Assembly (NCBI GenBank): GCA_031281345.1
Contig: JAITFN010000032.1
Span: 1 to 36,510 of the forward strand
Length of the DNA stretch: 36,510 nucleotides
Source: Candidatus Fibrimonadaceae bacterium
GTDB lineage: Bacteria > Fibrobacterota > Fibrobacteria > Fibrobacterales > Fibrobacteraceae
Direction: 5' to 3'
In this document: positions 1 through 8,114 of the stretch, in pieces
Position numbering within the stretch: the first letter of the stretch is position 1
How the letters are laid out: each line of letters starts with the position of its first letter
The notes under the pieces: model-generated
What the model saw: the letters and a program-made list of their open reading frames with translations, nothing else
Told to the model about the DNA's origin: nothing
Database searches by the model: none
Translations under genes and position numbers: made by a program

Positions 1-154
1 CTATTTCACGTAGTTTTACGGTTAAATGGTTTAGGTCTGTAATCTCCACCGGTGGGTCGCCGTCATCCACGGTTCTCAGTATCGCAAGCCGTTTCTGTTC
101 TTGTGCGTAGGCGGCAAGGGTAATAAATAACAAGAAGAAAAATAGTTTTCTCAT
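1..154 (-). CDS. Secreted protein, N-terminal part only (cut by window edge)
   Basis: The reading frame opens at ATG 154-152 and is still open at base 1, giving 51 codons. The first ~18 residues form a clear signal peptide (basic MRK, a Phe/Leu-rich core, then AAYAQ), so the product is exported. The mature part begins with a segment containing RLAILRTVDDG, a strand-like start of the kind seen in CsgG/LpoB- or TolB-like periplasmic proteins, but too little is present to assign a family. It lies 6 bp after the TlpA-like gene and has an AAAGGA ribosome-binding site 10 nt upstream, so it is the fourth gene of the same minus-strand operon. Confidence 0.6.
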   Translation of the reverse strand, partial: MRKLFFFLLFITLAAYAQEQKRLAILRTVDDGDPPVEITDLNHLTVKLREI

Positions 155-160
155 ATCCAG

Positions 161-745
161 TCAATCCTTTAATCCTGTTAATCGTGGTTCAGACAATAAA
201 ATTTGCACATAGTCATCTCCTTCACTTCCAATAAGCATCAGCGGACGTAAATTTTCGTCAGTAACCAAAGTTCTCGGCAAGGGTGCTTCTTCGTTTCCGC
301 TTTTTTGCAAACCGAAATCTTCCAGCGAGTTGCTGAATTTGTCAAAAACAAGCAGCCAGTCTTCTTTCAAATACCCATTCTGCCTTGTCCATTCGTCTAT
401 TTTTTTTCGACTGTAATTCTCCAAGCCCCTTTCAGCCACATTCACCAAAACAACCAAAACGCCATTTTTTTTCAGCTCGTTGGCACTCTCGCTCATTCTT
501 TTCAAACCCTCGCGGCAAGGAAGGCACCAAGTGGCGAAAAAGGAAAAAACAACCTTGCGGTATTTTTTCTGATTCGCAAGCTCTTTTAGATTGTCGTTGT
601 TTATCACTCCATTACCCTCTTTTTTGTCAAAGGCAAACCAAGGCAATTCCCCCTGCAATTCCTTTGGCAAGGGCAGTTTTTTGCTCGGCTCGGCAAAAGC
701 AGTAAGCGCAAGCAGCAGAACAAACAAATAAGTTATTCCTTGCAT
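161..745 (-). CDS. TlpA/ResA-like secreted thioredoxin-fold protein
   Basis: 194 residues. A signal peptide (MQGITYLFVLLLALTAFA) is followed by a thioredoxin fold with the redox motif W73-C74-L75-P76-C77 in the context FFATWCLPCREG, typical of TlpA/ResA/DsbE proteins that reduce or shuffle disulfides in the periplasm. An in-frame ATG at 772 exists, but ATG 745 is preferred because AAGGAG lies 7 nt before it and the signal peptide starts there. It overlaps the end of the upstream LPP20-like gene by 13 bp, suggesting translational coupling. Its partners in the operon are Cys-rich envelope proteins, plausible substrates (inference). The exact substrate cannot be told. Confidence 0.85.
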   Translation of the reverse strand: MQGITYLFVLLLALTAFAEPSKKLPLPKELQGELPWFAFDKKEGNGVINNDNLKELANQKKYRKVVFSFFATWCLPCREGLKRMSESANELKKNGVLVVLVNVAERGLENYSRKKIDEWTRQNGYLKEDWLLVFDKFSNSLEDFGLQKSGNEEAPLPRTLVTDENLRPLMLIGSEGDDYVQILLSEPRLTGLKD

Positions 746-1725
746 ATCCACTCCTTGATTTCTTTCTCCCATTCACCGAAAAAAGCCGCTTTGGACAAAT
801 TCTCAATTAAATTTTCCATAGCCAAGCTTTTATTTTGCGAATGGGAACCAGTTATTGGTTCTTTGATTTTCAGCATTGAATATTTTTCCCCTCCACAAGA
901 TTCAATGCTCAGTGAAGGATTTATGGAGCATTCTATTTCCAACGAAGAGACCGCACATTTCTCAAGGCAGTTTAAGCTCAGTTTCAAACCGTCAGAGCAT
1001 TTTGATTTCTCAATCTTTACTTTGCTTGAAAGCATTGCGAAAACTGTCTTGGAGCACTCATTCCCTGCATCTTGCCAAAAAACTTTTGCGTTCTGACAGT
1101 AATTCTCGTAATCTGCCTTTGTTTTGGCATAAATTTCTCTTGCCGGATAAGGGCTTTCAACCCCCAAGACATCAAGCAGTTTTTGCAGCTTCATAAACTC
1201 TACCCAAAGCATTCGTGTTCTCTGCCAAGCCTCGTTTTTATGCTTGGGGTGTTTAGTGCTGAGTGCTATGTTAGCGGCAAGTGAGAGCGAATCCGCCACA
1301 AACTGCTGTTTTTCCAAAAATCCTTTGGAGGCATCCTTAACACATATATAGGTTTTGAGTTCATACTCGCCGTTTTTCTGACGCTTCGGTGATTCTGTTT
1401 CTTTGAAACCGAGTAGAGTCAAATTGTTCTCTATCTCGCTTTTCTCTGAAAACTTGCTGAATTCTCTCATAACTCCGTCTTTTTCCTCGCTGTAATTGGT
1501 CGTTTTGGTATTGGATTTTATATCGGAGATTATGTTTCTCGCTATTTCTGCTTTTGCTTTTTCCCTTGCTTTATCAGGAGTTTTGCCCAGAACTGTGATA
1601 CTTAAAAATGAACCGCCATTGCAGTTTGCAGCGGCTTTCGCTGAATCTGCTTGCGTGAAATCAGCCAAAACAGGCGAGGCAAGTGCAAGCACAAAAAGTA
1701 GCGGTTTTATCAGAGGGGGATTCAT
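733..1725 (-). CDS. LPP20-like secreted protein, Cys-rich C-terminal half
   Basis: 330 residues with a signal peptide ending near PVLA. Residues ~30-140 carry a helix rich in AREKAKAEIARNI followed by a beta region, the pattern of the LPP20/FlgT-N family of envelope proteins. The C-terminal half has many cysteines, for example in KSKCSDGLKLSLNCLEKC, which fits with the thioredoxin-like gene directly downstream. There is no lipobox, so it is periplasmic or surface-exposed rather than lipid-anchored. It starts 3 bp after the stop of the second LPP20-like gene and has only a weak AAGAAA Shine-Dalgarno, so it is probably translated by coupling. Function unknown. Confidence 0.7.
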   Translation of the reverse strand: MNPPLIKPLLFVLALASPVLADFTQADSAKAAANCNGGSFLSITVLGKTPDKAREKAKAEIARNIISDIKSNTKTTNYSEEKDGVMREFSKFSEKSEIENNLTLLGFKETESPKRQKNGEYELKTYICVKDASKGFLEKQQFVADSLSLAANIALSTKHPKHKNEAWQRTRMLWVEFMKLQKLLDVLGVESPYPAREIYAKTKADYENYCQNAKVFWQDAGNECSKTVFAMLSSKVKIEKSKCSDGLKLSLNCLEKCAVSSLEIECSINPSLSIESCGGEKYSMLKIKEPITGSHSQNKSLAMENLIENLSKAAFFGEWEKEIKEWICKE

Positions 1726-1728
1726 ATT

Positions 1729-2451
1729 TTATTTCTTTTTGATAATGTTTCTCACAAGAGCTATAACTCCTTTCTTGGATTCCCTTATTATCTGCTCGCT
1801 CAAAGGTTTTTCTTTGCCAACATCTTCAAGCCCCTTCCCGAAAAGTTCTTTGTTGATAACCATAACCACCGTAGTCACATAAACCGTTTTGCCCTTGTTG
1901 AGTTGTGTGGCTTCTTCGTCTATGTACGTATAGCTCAGGTATTGCTGTGCACCTGAGACAAACTGCTCTGTGGAGAGCTCTGATTTCGCAAGATAGCTTT
2001 CTGCCTCTTTGAATATGCCCTCTTCGTCCATATTTGATTTAGCATCTAGTTGAGCATTGTTTTTTACATAAGTACCCATAGTATTAGCCAGTTCCACGCG
2101 TGCCTTCGCAACGGCTTTGTCGCGAGCCATGCCAACGGAGAGACCTTTCCCTATCCCTATGCTGCAAGGGATATTGTTAGCGAACTCCTGATTGCATATA
2201 CTCTCCAGCTTGCTGAGGGCTTGGTAAATATCCTCTGGCGTTGGCTGCTGCTCGCCGGATTTTTTGGCTTCGGTGGCAGGAACGGATTTACTTTCTGCTA
2301 TGGCAGTTGTGATTCTTTTGGGCATCACAATGGTTTTGATTCCTCCGCTCACAAATTCCTTGACAACATCCAGCCAAAACGCATTCGCGTTTGCAGGGAA
2401 CATCATCATTGAAATGATTAAAATAGCGGGTGCAAGCACTGACTTTTTCAT
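1729..2451 (-). CDS. LPP20-like secreted protein, first gene of the envelope operon
   Basis: 240 residues. The signal peptide (MKKSVLAPAILIISMMMF, then ANANA) and an AGGAGA site 7 nt upstream fix the start at 2451; a frame extending to 2748 is open but lacks both. Residues ~85-215 hold the LPP20-type core: a motif GIGKGLSVGMARDKAVAKAR, a long helix with VELANTMGTYVKNN, then a strand KTVYVTTVVMVINKELF. Weakly similar in architecture to the next gene, so the two may be diverged duplicates. A 15-base G:C tract lies 110 bp upstream and could modulate expression. Role unknown; envelope or outer-membrane-associated by family. Confidence 0.7.
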   Translation of the reverse strand: MKKSVLAPAILIISMMMFPANANAFWLDVVKEFVSGGIKTIVMPKRITTAIAESKSVPATEAKKSGEQQPTPEDIYQALSKLESICNQEFANNIPCSIGIGKGLSVGMARDKAVAKARVELANTMGTYVKNNAQLDAKSNMDEEGIFKEAESYLAKSELSTEQFVSGAQQYLSYTYIDEEATQLNKGKTVYVTTVVMVINKELFGKGLEDVGKEKPLSEQIIRESKKGVIALVRNIIKKK

Positions 2452-2561
2452 CGGTTTTTCTCCTATGGTTGATGATGAAATTAGAATAGAACGGAGCATA
2501 TAAACTCCACGAAAGTGAAAAGGTAACCTGCCAACGGAGCCGAGAAAATCCGCGTTTAAAC

Positions 2562-2576
2562 GGGGGGGGGGGGGGG
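2562..2576. repeat. Homopolymeric G15 tract (C15 in gene orientation)
   Basis: Fifteen consecutive G on the plus strand in the 271-bp gap between the Rrf2 gene and the LPP20-like gene starting at 2451. In the sense orientation of that gene it is poly-C, 110 bp before the start codon. Tracts of this length are prone to slipped-strand length change. Confidence 0.95.
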
Positions 2577-2645
2577 TCAATTTTTTTTCAATTAGTTTAT
2601 TGGCAAATTTTGCCTGCGTAGTACTAACAGTAAAATTGCTGCCTA

Positions 2646-2664
2646 GAGCCTCTGCAAGAGGCTC
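2646..2664 (-). terminator. Hairpin downstream of the Rrf2 gene, possible terminator
   Basis: Perfect 7-bp inverted repeat GAGCCTC / GAGGCTC with a 5-base loop, 58 bp past the stop of the Rrf2 gene on the minus strand. No U-run follows, so it could be a weak terminator, an mRNA structure or a protein-binding site. Confidence 0.4.
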
Positions 2665-2722
2665 GGCGAAACATATTTTAGAACTAGGGGTCATAGCTAG
2701 AGATAATATAGAAACATAACCC

Positions 2723-3169
2723 TCATATATAAAACATATCTTTGCCATCTATTTTATGCTTTTCTGCCTCCGATACCAAAGCCTCAAGCGTTATGCCATC
2801 CAACGTCTCTTTGATTTTTTTGTTCAACTCATCAAAAACCAATAAGCGTATGGACTTGTCAACTTCGGGTGCTTTGTCAGAAGCCGAGCCTTTTGTTTCT
2901 TCAAAAAGCGAATTTTCCACAGCATATAAAATATCTGTTGCTGTGATTAGCTTGGGTCTTCTCGCAAGATGATAGCCTCCCTGGGTGCCTTTTACCGAAT
3001 TTAGAAGCCCGTTTTTTTTCAAAAGCGAAAAAATTTGCTCAAGGTATATCTTGGAAATACCCAGATTTTTAGAAATATTGATTACGGCAATGTATTCCCC
3101 ATTGCCGTAATTCTCTGCCATTTGAACCATAACGGCAAGAGCATAACGGCCTTTTGCAGATATTCTCAT
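2723..3169 (-). CDS. Rrf2-family transcriptional regulator without cysteines
   Basis: 148 residues, full length for the family. The N-terminal winged helix-turn-helix is clear: MRISAKGRYALAVMVQMA, then KNLGISKIYLEQIFSLLKKNGLL and the wing VKGTQGGYHLAR. IscR and NsrR sense through an iron-sulfur cluster on three C-terminal cysteines; this protein has no cysteine at all, so it resembles CymR-type members that respond to a protein partner or small molecule. It has its own promoter box 8 nt before the ATG (leaderless) and is divergent from the HD-GYP gene, which it may regulate (inference). Confidence 0.9.
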   Translation of the reverse strand: MRISAKGRYALAVMVQMAENYGNGEYIAVINISKNLGISKIYLEQIFSLLKKNGLLNSVKGTQGGYHLARRPKLITATDILYAVENSLFEETKGSASDKAPEVDKSIRLLVFDELNKKIKETLDGITLEALVSEAEKHKIDGKDMFYI

Positions 3170-3177
3170 ATATTGAT

Positions 3178-3188
3178 AACATAGTAAA
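3178..3188 (-). promoter_or_regulatory. Promoter box of the Rrf2 gene
   Basis: TTTACTATGTT on the minus strand, 8 nt before ATG 3169. Matches the recurring box of this window; transcription would begin at or within 1-2 nt of the start codon. Confidence 0.6.
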
Positions 3189-3250
3189 TTTATATGTATT
3201 GTGCCAAGCTTAGGGCAGAGGCTCGTTTAATTATGTATTAAACATATATG

Positions 3251-3261
3251 TTTACTATATT
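3251..3261 (+). promoter_or_regulatory. Promoter box of the HD-GYP gene
   Basis: TTTACTATATT, an exact copy of the recurring box, 34 nt before ATG 3296. The remaining leader contains a CGAGGA ribosome-binding site. An earlier ATG at 3248 abuts this box and would not be in the mRNA. Confidence 0.65.
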
Positions 3262-3295
3262 ATTATTGTGTTTAACATTTTTCCGAGGATTTTTT

Positions 3296-3892
3296 ATGAA
3301 TTTTGAAATGGTTATGGCTTTATCCAATGCACTAGATGCTAGGGATAAATACACCGCTGGTCACTCGCGCCGAGTTATGGAATATTCCATAGGCATTGCC
3401 AAGCATTTGAAATTGTCAGGAGATGACATTGGTAGGCTTAAAATGTCTGCTCTATTGCACGATATTGGTAAAATAGGGATATCCGATGTTATTCTCCATA
3501 AGGAGTCTGGAATATCGGATAAAGAATTTGCAGTGATTAAAAAACATCCTGAGATAGGAACAAATATCCTTAAAGCCGTAGGCTCTTTCAAGGATTTGGT
3601 TCCGGTGGTCTATCACCATCACGAGAGATTTGATGGCTTGGGATATCCGCAGGGCATCTATGGTGAGCAAATTCCTCTGTATGCGCGGATTATAGCAATA
3701 GCAGATAGTTTTGATGCAATGACATCAACTAGACCCTACAGAAAAGCACTTAACATTGAGAATGCGCTTATGGAAATAGAGCTTAATGGAGGAAAGCAAT
3801 TTGACCCCTCCATTTCACACGTTTTCACAGACCGCTTTGTTGATATATTTGATGAAGCATATAGAAACATAGAGCCGGAGTATAGCATATAA
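3296..3892 (+). CDS. Stand-alone HD-GYP phosphodiesterase (c-di-GMP hydrolysis)
   Basis: 198 residues, essentially only the HD-GYP domain with no receiver or sensor domain. Metal and catalytic motifs are intact: H23 in YTAGHSRR, H55-D56 in LLHDIGKIG, H84 in IKKHPEIG, H107-H108-H109-E110 and the signature RFDGLGYP. HD-GYP proteins cleave cyclic di-GMP to pGpG or GMP; the oligoribonuclease at 35539 would finish pGpG. Start chosen at 3296 for its CGAGGA site and because the promoter box overlaps the earlier ATG. Lacking a regulatory domain, activity is probably set at transcription, perhaps by the divergent Rrf2 protein (inference). Confidence 0.9.
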   Translation: MNFEMVMALSNALDARDKYTAGHSRRVMEYSIGIAKHLKLSGDDIGRLKMSALLHDIGKIGISDVILHKESGISDKEFAVIKKHPEIGTNILKAVGSFKDLVPVVYHHHERFDGLGYPQGIYGEQIPLYARIIAIADSFDAMTSTRPYRKALNIENALMEIELNGGKQFDPSISHVFTDRFVDIFDEAYRNIEPEYSI

Positions 3893-3915
3893 TTATTTCA
3901 CCTTCACAGATAATA

Positions 3916-4338
3916 TTACTTTACCTTAACTGCAAAGGCAGATATGTTATATAGGGAAAGTTCCCTGGCTTTGTCTTCGGCCTCTGTTTTCTTTTTGAAA
4001 TATCCACCGCGAAGTTTGTAGAAAGGCGCATCAAAAATCATTTGTATATCGTAGCCTGTTTGAACTTGAAGTTTTGCCCTGCGTGCTTGGGCTGCATCAA
4101 AATTTGCAACAGCATCAAATTGCAAAACGTAAGCAGTTTCTTGCTGCTCTTTACCAGAACTTTTTTCGTGATAAACTTCGCTGTAGTTGGTGCGATAGGA
4201 AGAATCCAAACGAGGGAATTGATATTCCTTGCCTCTAAAAAGCGAGTCTATGTCTGTGGGACCATCGTTGTTTGCAAAAACCAAAGAGGGGAGCATCAAA
4301 AATGCCGCACATATTAGTAGTTTTTCTATTTTTTTCAT
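3916..4338 (-). CDS. Secreted SPOR-domain protein
   Basis: 140 residues. A signal peptide (MKKIEKLLICAAFLMLPSLVFA) is followed by a ~40-residue low-complexity stretch and a C-terminal SPOR-like domain from about residue 68: strand YVLQFDAVANFDAAQARRAKL, then FYKLRGGYFKKKTEAEDKA. SPOR domains bind glycan strands of denuded peptidoglycan at division or remodelling sites. The signal peptide fixes the start at 4338. The start codon is separated by one base from that of a divergent gene (4340), so the likely leader of this mRNA runs through the other gene's coding sequence. Confidence 0.8.
   Translation of the reverse strand: MKKIEKLLICAAFLMLPSLVFANNDGPTDIDSLFRGKEYQFPRLDSSYRTNYSEVYHEKSSGKEQQETAYVLQFDAVANFDAAQARRAKLQVQTGYDIQMIFDAPFYKLRGGYFKKKTEAEDKARELSLYNISAFAVKVK
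4322..4332 (+). promoter_or_regulatory. Promoter box for the membrane protein at 4340
   Basis: TTTTCTATTTT, 7 nt before ATG 4340; variant of the recurring box. It lies inside the signal-peptide codons of the opposite-strand SPOR gene. Confidence 0.45.
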
Positions 4339-4339
4339 A

Positions 4340-5164
4340 ATGGGTTTTCTCACTCCGAGCTTTTCTGATAAAGATAGTAAAAAATTGGCACCTCTACACT
4401 GGATTAAGGTTTTAATTTTGTTTATTATAACGGGTTTGCTCACTTGGTATGGCAAATTTTATAAGCCTGCACCTATGCTAACTCGCATAAATGATTTTGC
4501 CGTTTGGGTTGTTCCCTGCAATAACAGCTTGAGCGCAATGGTTGTTTTGCCAAACGACGACAATGATTCCAATGATGTTCGCACCGGTCTTAGAATTTGG
4601 CTGCAAACCCCAGATTCACTGCTCGCTTTTGAACGTACCAGCGCTGCTAGGTACAGAGGCAAAAATATAGTTGCGATAGGGGATAGCCTAAACGAAAATT
4701 TAAAGCAGGATTTGTTTTCAACAATGGATAGCAGCGGGAGTTTTTACTGGCTTGGGCCTCTTGGCACGTGGCTAACGGGCAAAGATGTTTTTGCAGAGTT
4801 AAAACTCATAGATGACAAAGCGCAAAACTATCTTTTGGATATAGTATATGAAGGTCATAAACTGCGTTTTTTTGGTTCGCAGGTGGCTGTGGATAGTTCC
4901 GAAAAAGAACCTTTGAGCGTGGCTGTTTTGATGTTTGAACAAGAAAACGAAAATGAGCCACTGCTAAAAGATAACAAAGAAATTCAATCTTTAATTTGGT
5001 ATGGAAAAAATTTGCAGAGAGTAGCAGATTCCAGTCGCATAGGTTTAAATTACAATGAGGCTATTGCTTTAATCTCTTACGATAAAAAAAGAGGACTTTC
5101 TGCAAAGCGTACGAAGATTAAAAATTGGAATCAGTGTCGGCAAAGCGATGCAAACCCTCTTTGA
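4340..5164 (+). CDS. Single-pass membrane protein of unknown function
   Basis: 274 residues from ATG 4340. One transmembrane helix near residues 21-38 (HWIKVLILFIITGLLTW) follows a short basic, Ser-rich tail; the remainder (~230 residues) is predicted outside the cytoplasm by the positive-inside rule. It has alternating strands and short helices, with segments such as GKNIVAIGDSL and HKLRFFGSQVAVD, but I do not recognise a family. The frame stays open back to 4229, but that part overlaps the SPOR gene. No ribosome-binding site precedes ATG 4340, fitting a leaderless transcript from the box at 4322. It converges on the antiporter gene with a 47-bp overlap. Confidence 0.6.
   Translation: MGFLTPSFSDKDSKKLAPLHWIKVLILFIITGLLTWYGKFYKPAPMLTRINDFAVWVVPCNNSLSAMVVLPNDDNDSNDVRTGLRIWLQTPDSLLAFERTSAARYRGKNIVAIGDSLNENLKQDLFSTMDSSGSFYWLGPLGTWLTGKDVFAELKLIDDKAQNYLLDIVYEGHKLRFFGSQVAVDSSEKEPLSVAVLMFEQENENEPLLKDNKEIQSLIWYGKNLQRVADSSRIGLNYNEAIALISYDKKRGLSAKRTKIKNWNQCRQSDANPL
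4371..4381 (-). promoter_or_regulatory. Promoter box for the SPOR gene
   Basis: TTTACTATCTT on the minus strand, 32 nt before ATG 4338. It lies within the coding sequence of the divergent gene at 4340. Confidence 0.5.
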
Positions 5165-6857
5165 TAGTCACATTCTCAAACGCTTTTAGCAGAGCATCTC
5201 TCACTTTTTCTTCGTCTTCTACCTTTGCTAGCACAGTTATCTGGTCCCAGCCGTACAAAACCGTATCTCCTCGCGGGGGAAGTACTTGCCAAACATCGTA
5301 TTCTTCTTCATTTTCGCCGCTGTGGAAATACCTTTTTTCGTTTATTTCCATAATAATTTCCTGTGCTTTATCCACAAGCATTTTTGCTTCTTCACCGTGC
5401 TTCATAGTGTTTTGGTTCAGCAAACTCAAAATTTTTTGAGTTCTTCTAAAAAGAATGGGTACTTTTTTCCGGCGAGTTATCATCAGCAAAAGCGTGTTTT
5501 CTGGCAGTTTTAAATCTCTGATAAGAGGACCTTTGCAACCTTCTGGTGCAGGCAAGTCAACGGTGAAAACTGTTATTTTTTGCCCCATTTCCATATCGTT
5601 CTTTGTGAAGAATTCAAGGCTATATGGCGGTTCGGGGCGAGATGGCGAAGATAATTTCAAAAGAGATGCAATTTTGCCAAGTGATGCACCTTGAACTATC
5701 AAAGAGAGCAAAACGGCAAAGAACACAAGGTTGAAAATTTCCATTCCGTTGTCTAGGTTATAAGCTATGGGATATGTGGCAAGCACAATGGGAACGGCAC
5801 CGCGCAGCCCCGACCAAGCTATGAAAAATCTGTCTTTGAATTGGAGTTTCATTCCGATTGTTCCTAGGAATACTGCGGCTGGCCTTGCAACAAAAGAGAG
5901 GAGAGCAAAGAGCAGAACGCCTTTTAATATCAAGCCTTCTTTAAGCCAATTGTGCGGAGAAACCAGCACTCCGAGCAACACAAAAAGCAATATGTTGGAT
6001 ATGGTTGATATTGCAGAAGAAAAATTGTAAACACCTTGCTTGTGCACAAATTGCATATTTCCCATAGCAATGCCAGCGGTGAAAACCGCGAGTATTCCGC
6101 TTGCATTGACGGCTTCGGTAAAGCCGTAGGTGAACATTGCGGTGCAGAGGAGTATTATGTAATAGTAGCTGTTTTCTTGAGGGGTGAGCCGATTTATGAG
6201 GTTCACCACGAATTTAGCTATGAAAAATCCAATAGCTGGGCCTGCTAAAAATTTCCACAGAAACTCTACCACAAAGGAATAAAGGCTTGTGCTTGCATCA
6301 GAAGCCAAAGCCTGCACTGCAATTAGAGTTAGCAAAACAGCCATAGGATCGTTGGCTGCGCTTTCTATTTCTATGGTGGACGACAGCTTGCTTTTGAGCG
6401 ACTGTTTTCTCAAAATTGAAAATATGGCAGCAGCATCGGTAGAGGATATTATAACAGATAGCAAAATAGAGAGATTTCTATCCCACCCCAAAATAAAATG
6501 CAAGCATACAAAGGTAAATATCGCAGTTAATACAACGCCCCAAGATGCAAGCCCAATAGCTGGCAGAGCCACCTGTTTTAAATTTTCTTTTTTTGTGCAG
6601 AATCCACCGTGAAACAAAACAAATACCAGAGCTAAATTAGCCAGTTTATTCGTTAAATTCATATCGCTGAATTGCCACAGTTTCAATCCGTCCCCGCCAA
6701 ATATAATTCCAGCAAACAGAGCCACCAAAATAACAGGAACCCCTTTTTTATCTAAATGAACAGCAGATACCACAACAGATAAAAGAATCAAAGGAATTGC
6801 CATGTAAACAATATTGGCAGATATGCTTGTAATTAAAAATTCAATAAAATTGTACAT
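5118..6857 (-). CDS. NhaP/CvrA-type cation:proton antiporter with C-terminal regulatory domain
   Basis: 579 residues. The first ~400 form a CPA1-type antiporter with about 12-13 membrane helices; diagnostic motifs are SSTDAAAIFS (the transport aspartate) and IESAANDPMAVLL. Residues ~405-575 are a cytoplasmic tail with a TrkA-C-like part (FTVDLPAPEGCKGPLIRDLKLPEN) as in NhaP2/CvrA, which exchange K+ or Na+ for H+ and take part in volume or pH control. Which ion is carried cannot be told from sequence. The promoter box lies 6 nt upstream, inside the end of xseA, so the mRNA is probably leaderless. Confidence 0.9.
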   Translation of the reverse strand: MYNFIEFLITSISANIVYMAIPLILLSVVVSAVHLDKKGVPVILVALFAGIIFGGDGLKLWQFSDMNLTNKLANLALVFVLFHGGFCTKKENLKQVALPAIGLASWGVVLTAIFTFVCLHFILGWDRNLSILLSVIISSTDAAAIFSILRKQSLKSKLSSTIEIESAANDPMAVLLTLIAVQALASDASTSLYSFVVEFLWKFLAGPAIGFFIAKFVVNLINRLTPQENSYYYIILLCTAMFTYGFTEAVNASGILAVFTAGIAMGNMQFVHKQGVYNFSSAISTISNILLFVLLGVLVSPHNWLKEGLILKGVLLFALLSFVARPAAVFLGTIGMKLQFKDRFFIAWSGLRGAVPIVLATYPIAYNLDNGMEIFNLVFFAVLLSLIVQGASLGKIASLLKLSSPSRPEPPYSLEFFTKNDMEMGQKITVFTVDLPAPEGCKGPLIRDLKLPENTLLLMITRRKKVPILFRRTQKILSLLNQNTMKHGEEAKMLVDKAQEIIMEINEKRYFHSGENEEEYDVWQVLPPRGDTVLYGWDQITVLAKVEDEEKVRDALLKAFENVTIKEGLHRFADTDSNF

Positions 6858-6863
6858 ATAGGG

Positions 6864-6874
6864 AATTTAGTAAA
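6864..6874 (-). promoter_or_regulatory. Promoter box of the antiporter gene
   Basis: TTTACTAAATT on the minus strand, 6 nt before ATG 6857. It contains the xseA stop codon (6869-6867), so the two genes are adjacent but can be transcribed separately. Confidence 0.55.
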
Positions 6875-8114
6875 GTAAAGGATGCTGATTTACCGTTTCC
6901 ACCTCGCCATCAAAGAACACAGTTTTCAATACGGGGGCTTTGGCGGCTTCTTTTGCCGAGCGCAGAATATTTCCGTTTTTGTTTTTGGTTATGGTGTAAC
7001 CTTTTTTTAGCTGAATTTCGGGGTTTGCCGCTTTTGTTTTTTCTTCCAATAATTTGAGTGTCTGCTTTTGGTAATCCATTATTTTTGGAACCCCTCGCCT
7101 TAATCCAAGCAGGTTTCTGTTTAGCCTTTCTTTTTCGTACTCAACCCTTTTGGTGCATATATTTGAGATTTGCAAAGCTCTGTAACTCAGTTTATCTCGC
7201 TCTCTTACGAAAAGCTGCGTAAAATTTGCAAACTCATAAGATATGGTTTGCAACCTTTGCAGAGCGGCATCTGCCCTTGCTATTAAAAAGTTTGCGCAGT
7301 CGGTTGGGGTTATCAAATGGGTATGGGCAACCTTGTCTAAAAGAGACTCGTCAATTTCGTGGCCTATTCCGGTTAGCACAGGCAAGGGGAAAATTGCCAC
7401 AGCCTTGCAAAGGGCATAGCTATCAAAGAAAACCAAGTCGGTTTTTGAGCCACCACCCCTTATTATGCAAACAATATCTAAGTCTCTGCAATTCCTCAAA
7501 TTACCCAATGCTTCGACAATATCGGATTCAGTGCTTTGCCCTTGCATTTTCGCAGAAATGGTTGTTATGTTAAAAGCATACCCAGAGGCTCTGATTGTGG
7601 AGGTGAAATCCTTGTAAGCCGCACTGCTCTTAGATGTTATTAAACCTATATTTAGCGGCAACATTGGCATAGGAAGCTCGCCGTTCATTCTGTGCAAATT
7701 TTCTTTCACAAGCATTTCCCAAATTTTTCCTCTGGTTATAGCTATTTCCCCTATTGTGAAAGTTGTGTCTATATCTATTATTTTGCACTGAAATTTTCCC
7801 TGCGGAATGTAAAAATCCGCTTCTAGCAGAACTTTTATTTTCAAATCTTTTTTTATTTGAAAGGGTATTGGAAGCTCTGCAAGCCTGCGGCATAGGGATG
7901 CGTATTGAGAAGCAAATACCACAAGCCCAAGCGTAGCTTTGGGAGAAACCGAGTTTTCTTCGTATTCCGCAAGGTTTATGTAAACTACATTACCCCTCTC
8001 CTGCAAGCTCGCCACGGTTCCGTGAACCCAAACGGGAGGCACTTGATTTTTAATCAATCTTTGAACAGAACTTAAATAATTGCTTAGAGAATAGGAACTC
8101 TGAGCCTCAGTCAT
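6867..8114 (-). CDS. xseA: Exodeoxyribonuclease VII large subunit
   Basis: 415 residues. N-terminal OB-fold (~1-105: YSLSNYLSSVQRLIKN, VPPVWVHGTVASL), then the catalytic domain with LPLNIGLITSKSSAAYKDF, the motif IIRGGGSKTDL and the GIGHEID-SLLD-HLITPTDCANFL stretch typical of XseA, then a long C-terminal helical region and a closing KKGYTITKNKNGNILRSA segment. With XseB it degrades single-stranded DNA to oligonucleotides; no xseB is in the window. ATG 8114 is preferred over TTG 8129; either way it overlaps the end of cheX, so the two are co-translated. Confidence 0.92.
   Translation of the reverse strand: MTEAQSSYSLSNYLSSVQRLIKNQVPPVWVHGTVASLQERGNVVYINLAEYEENSVSPKATLGLVVFASQYASLCRRLAELPIPFQIKKDLKIKVLLEADFYIPQGKFQCKIIDIDTTFTIGEIAITRGKIWEMLVKENLHRMNGELPMPMLPLNIGLITSKSSAAYKDFTSTIRASGYAFNITTISAKMQGQSTESDIVEALGNLRNCRDLDIVCIIRGGGSKTDLVFFDSYALCKAVAIFPLPVLTGIGHEIDESLLDKVAHTHLITPTDCANFLIARADAALQRLQTISYEFANFTQLFVRERDKLSYRALQISNICTKRVEYEKERLNRNLLGLRRGVPKIMDYQKQTLKLLEEKTKAANPEIQLKKGYTITKNKNGNILRSAKEAAKAPVLKTVFFDGEVETVNQHPLLY

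Noticed and set aside
2452-2748. N-terminal extension of the LPP20-like gene through the poly-C tract
   Set aside because: The signal peptide and Shine-Dalgarno at 2451 fit; the extension would bury the signal peptide.
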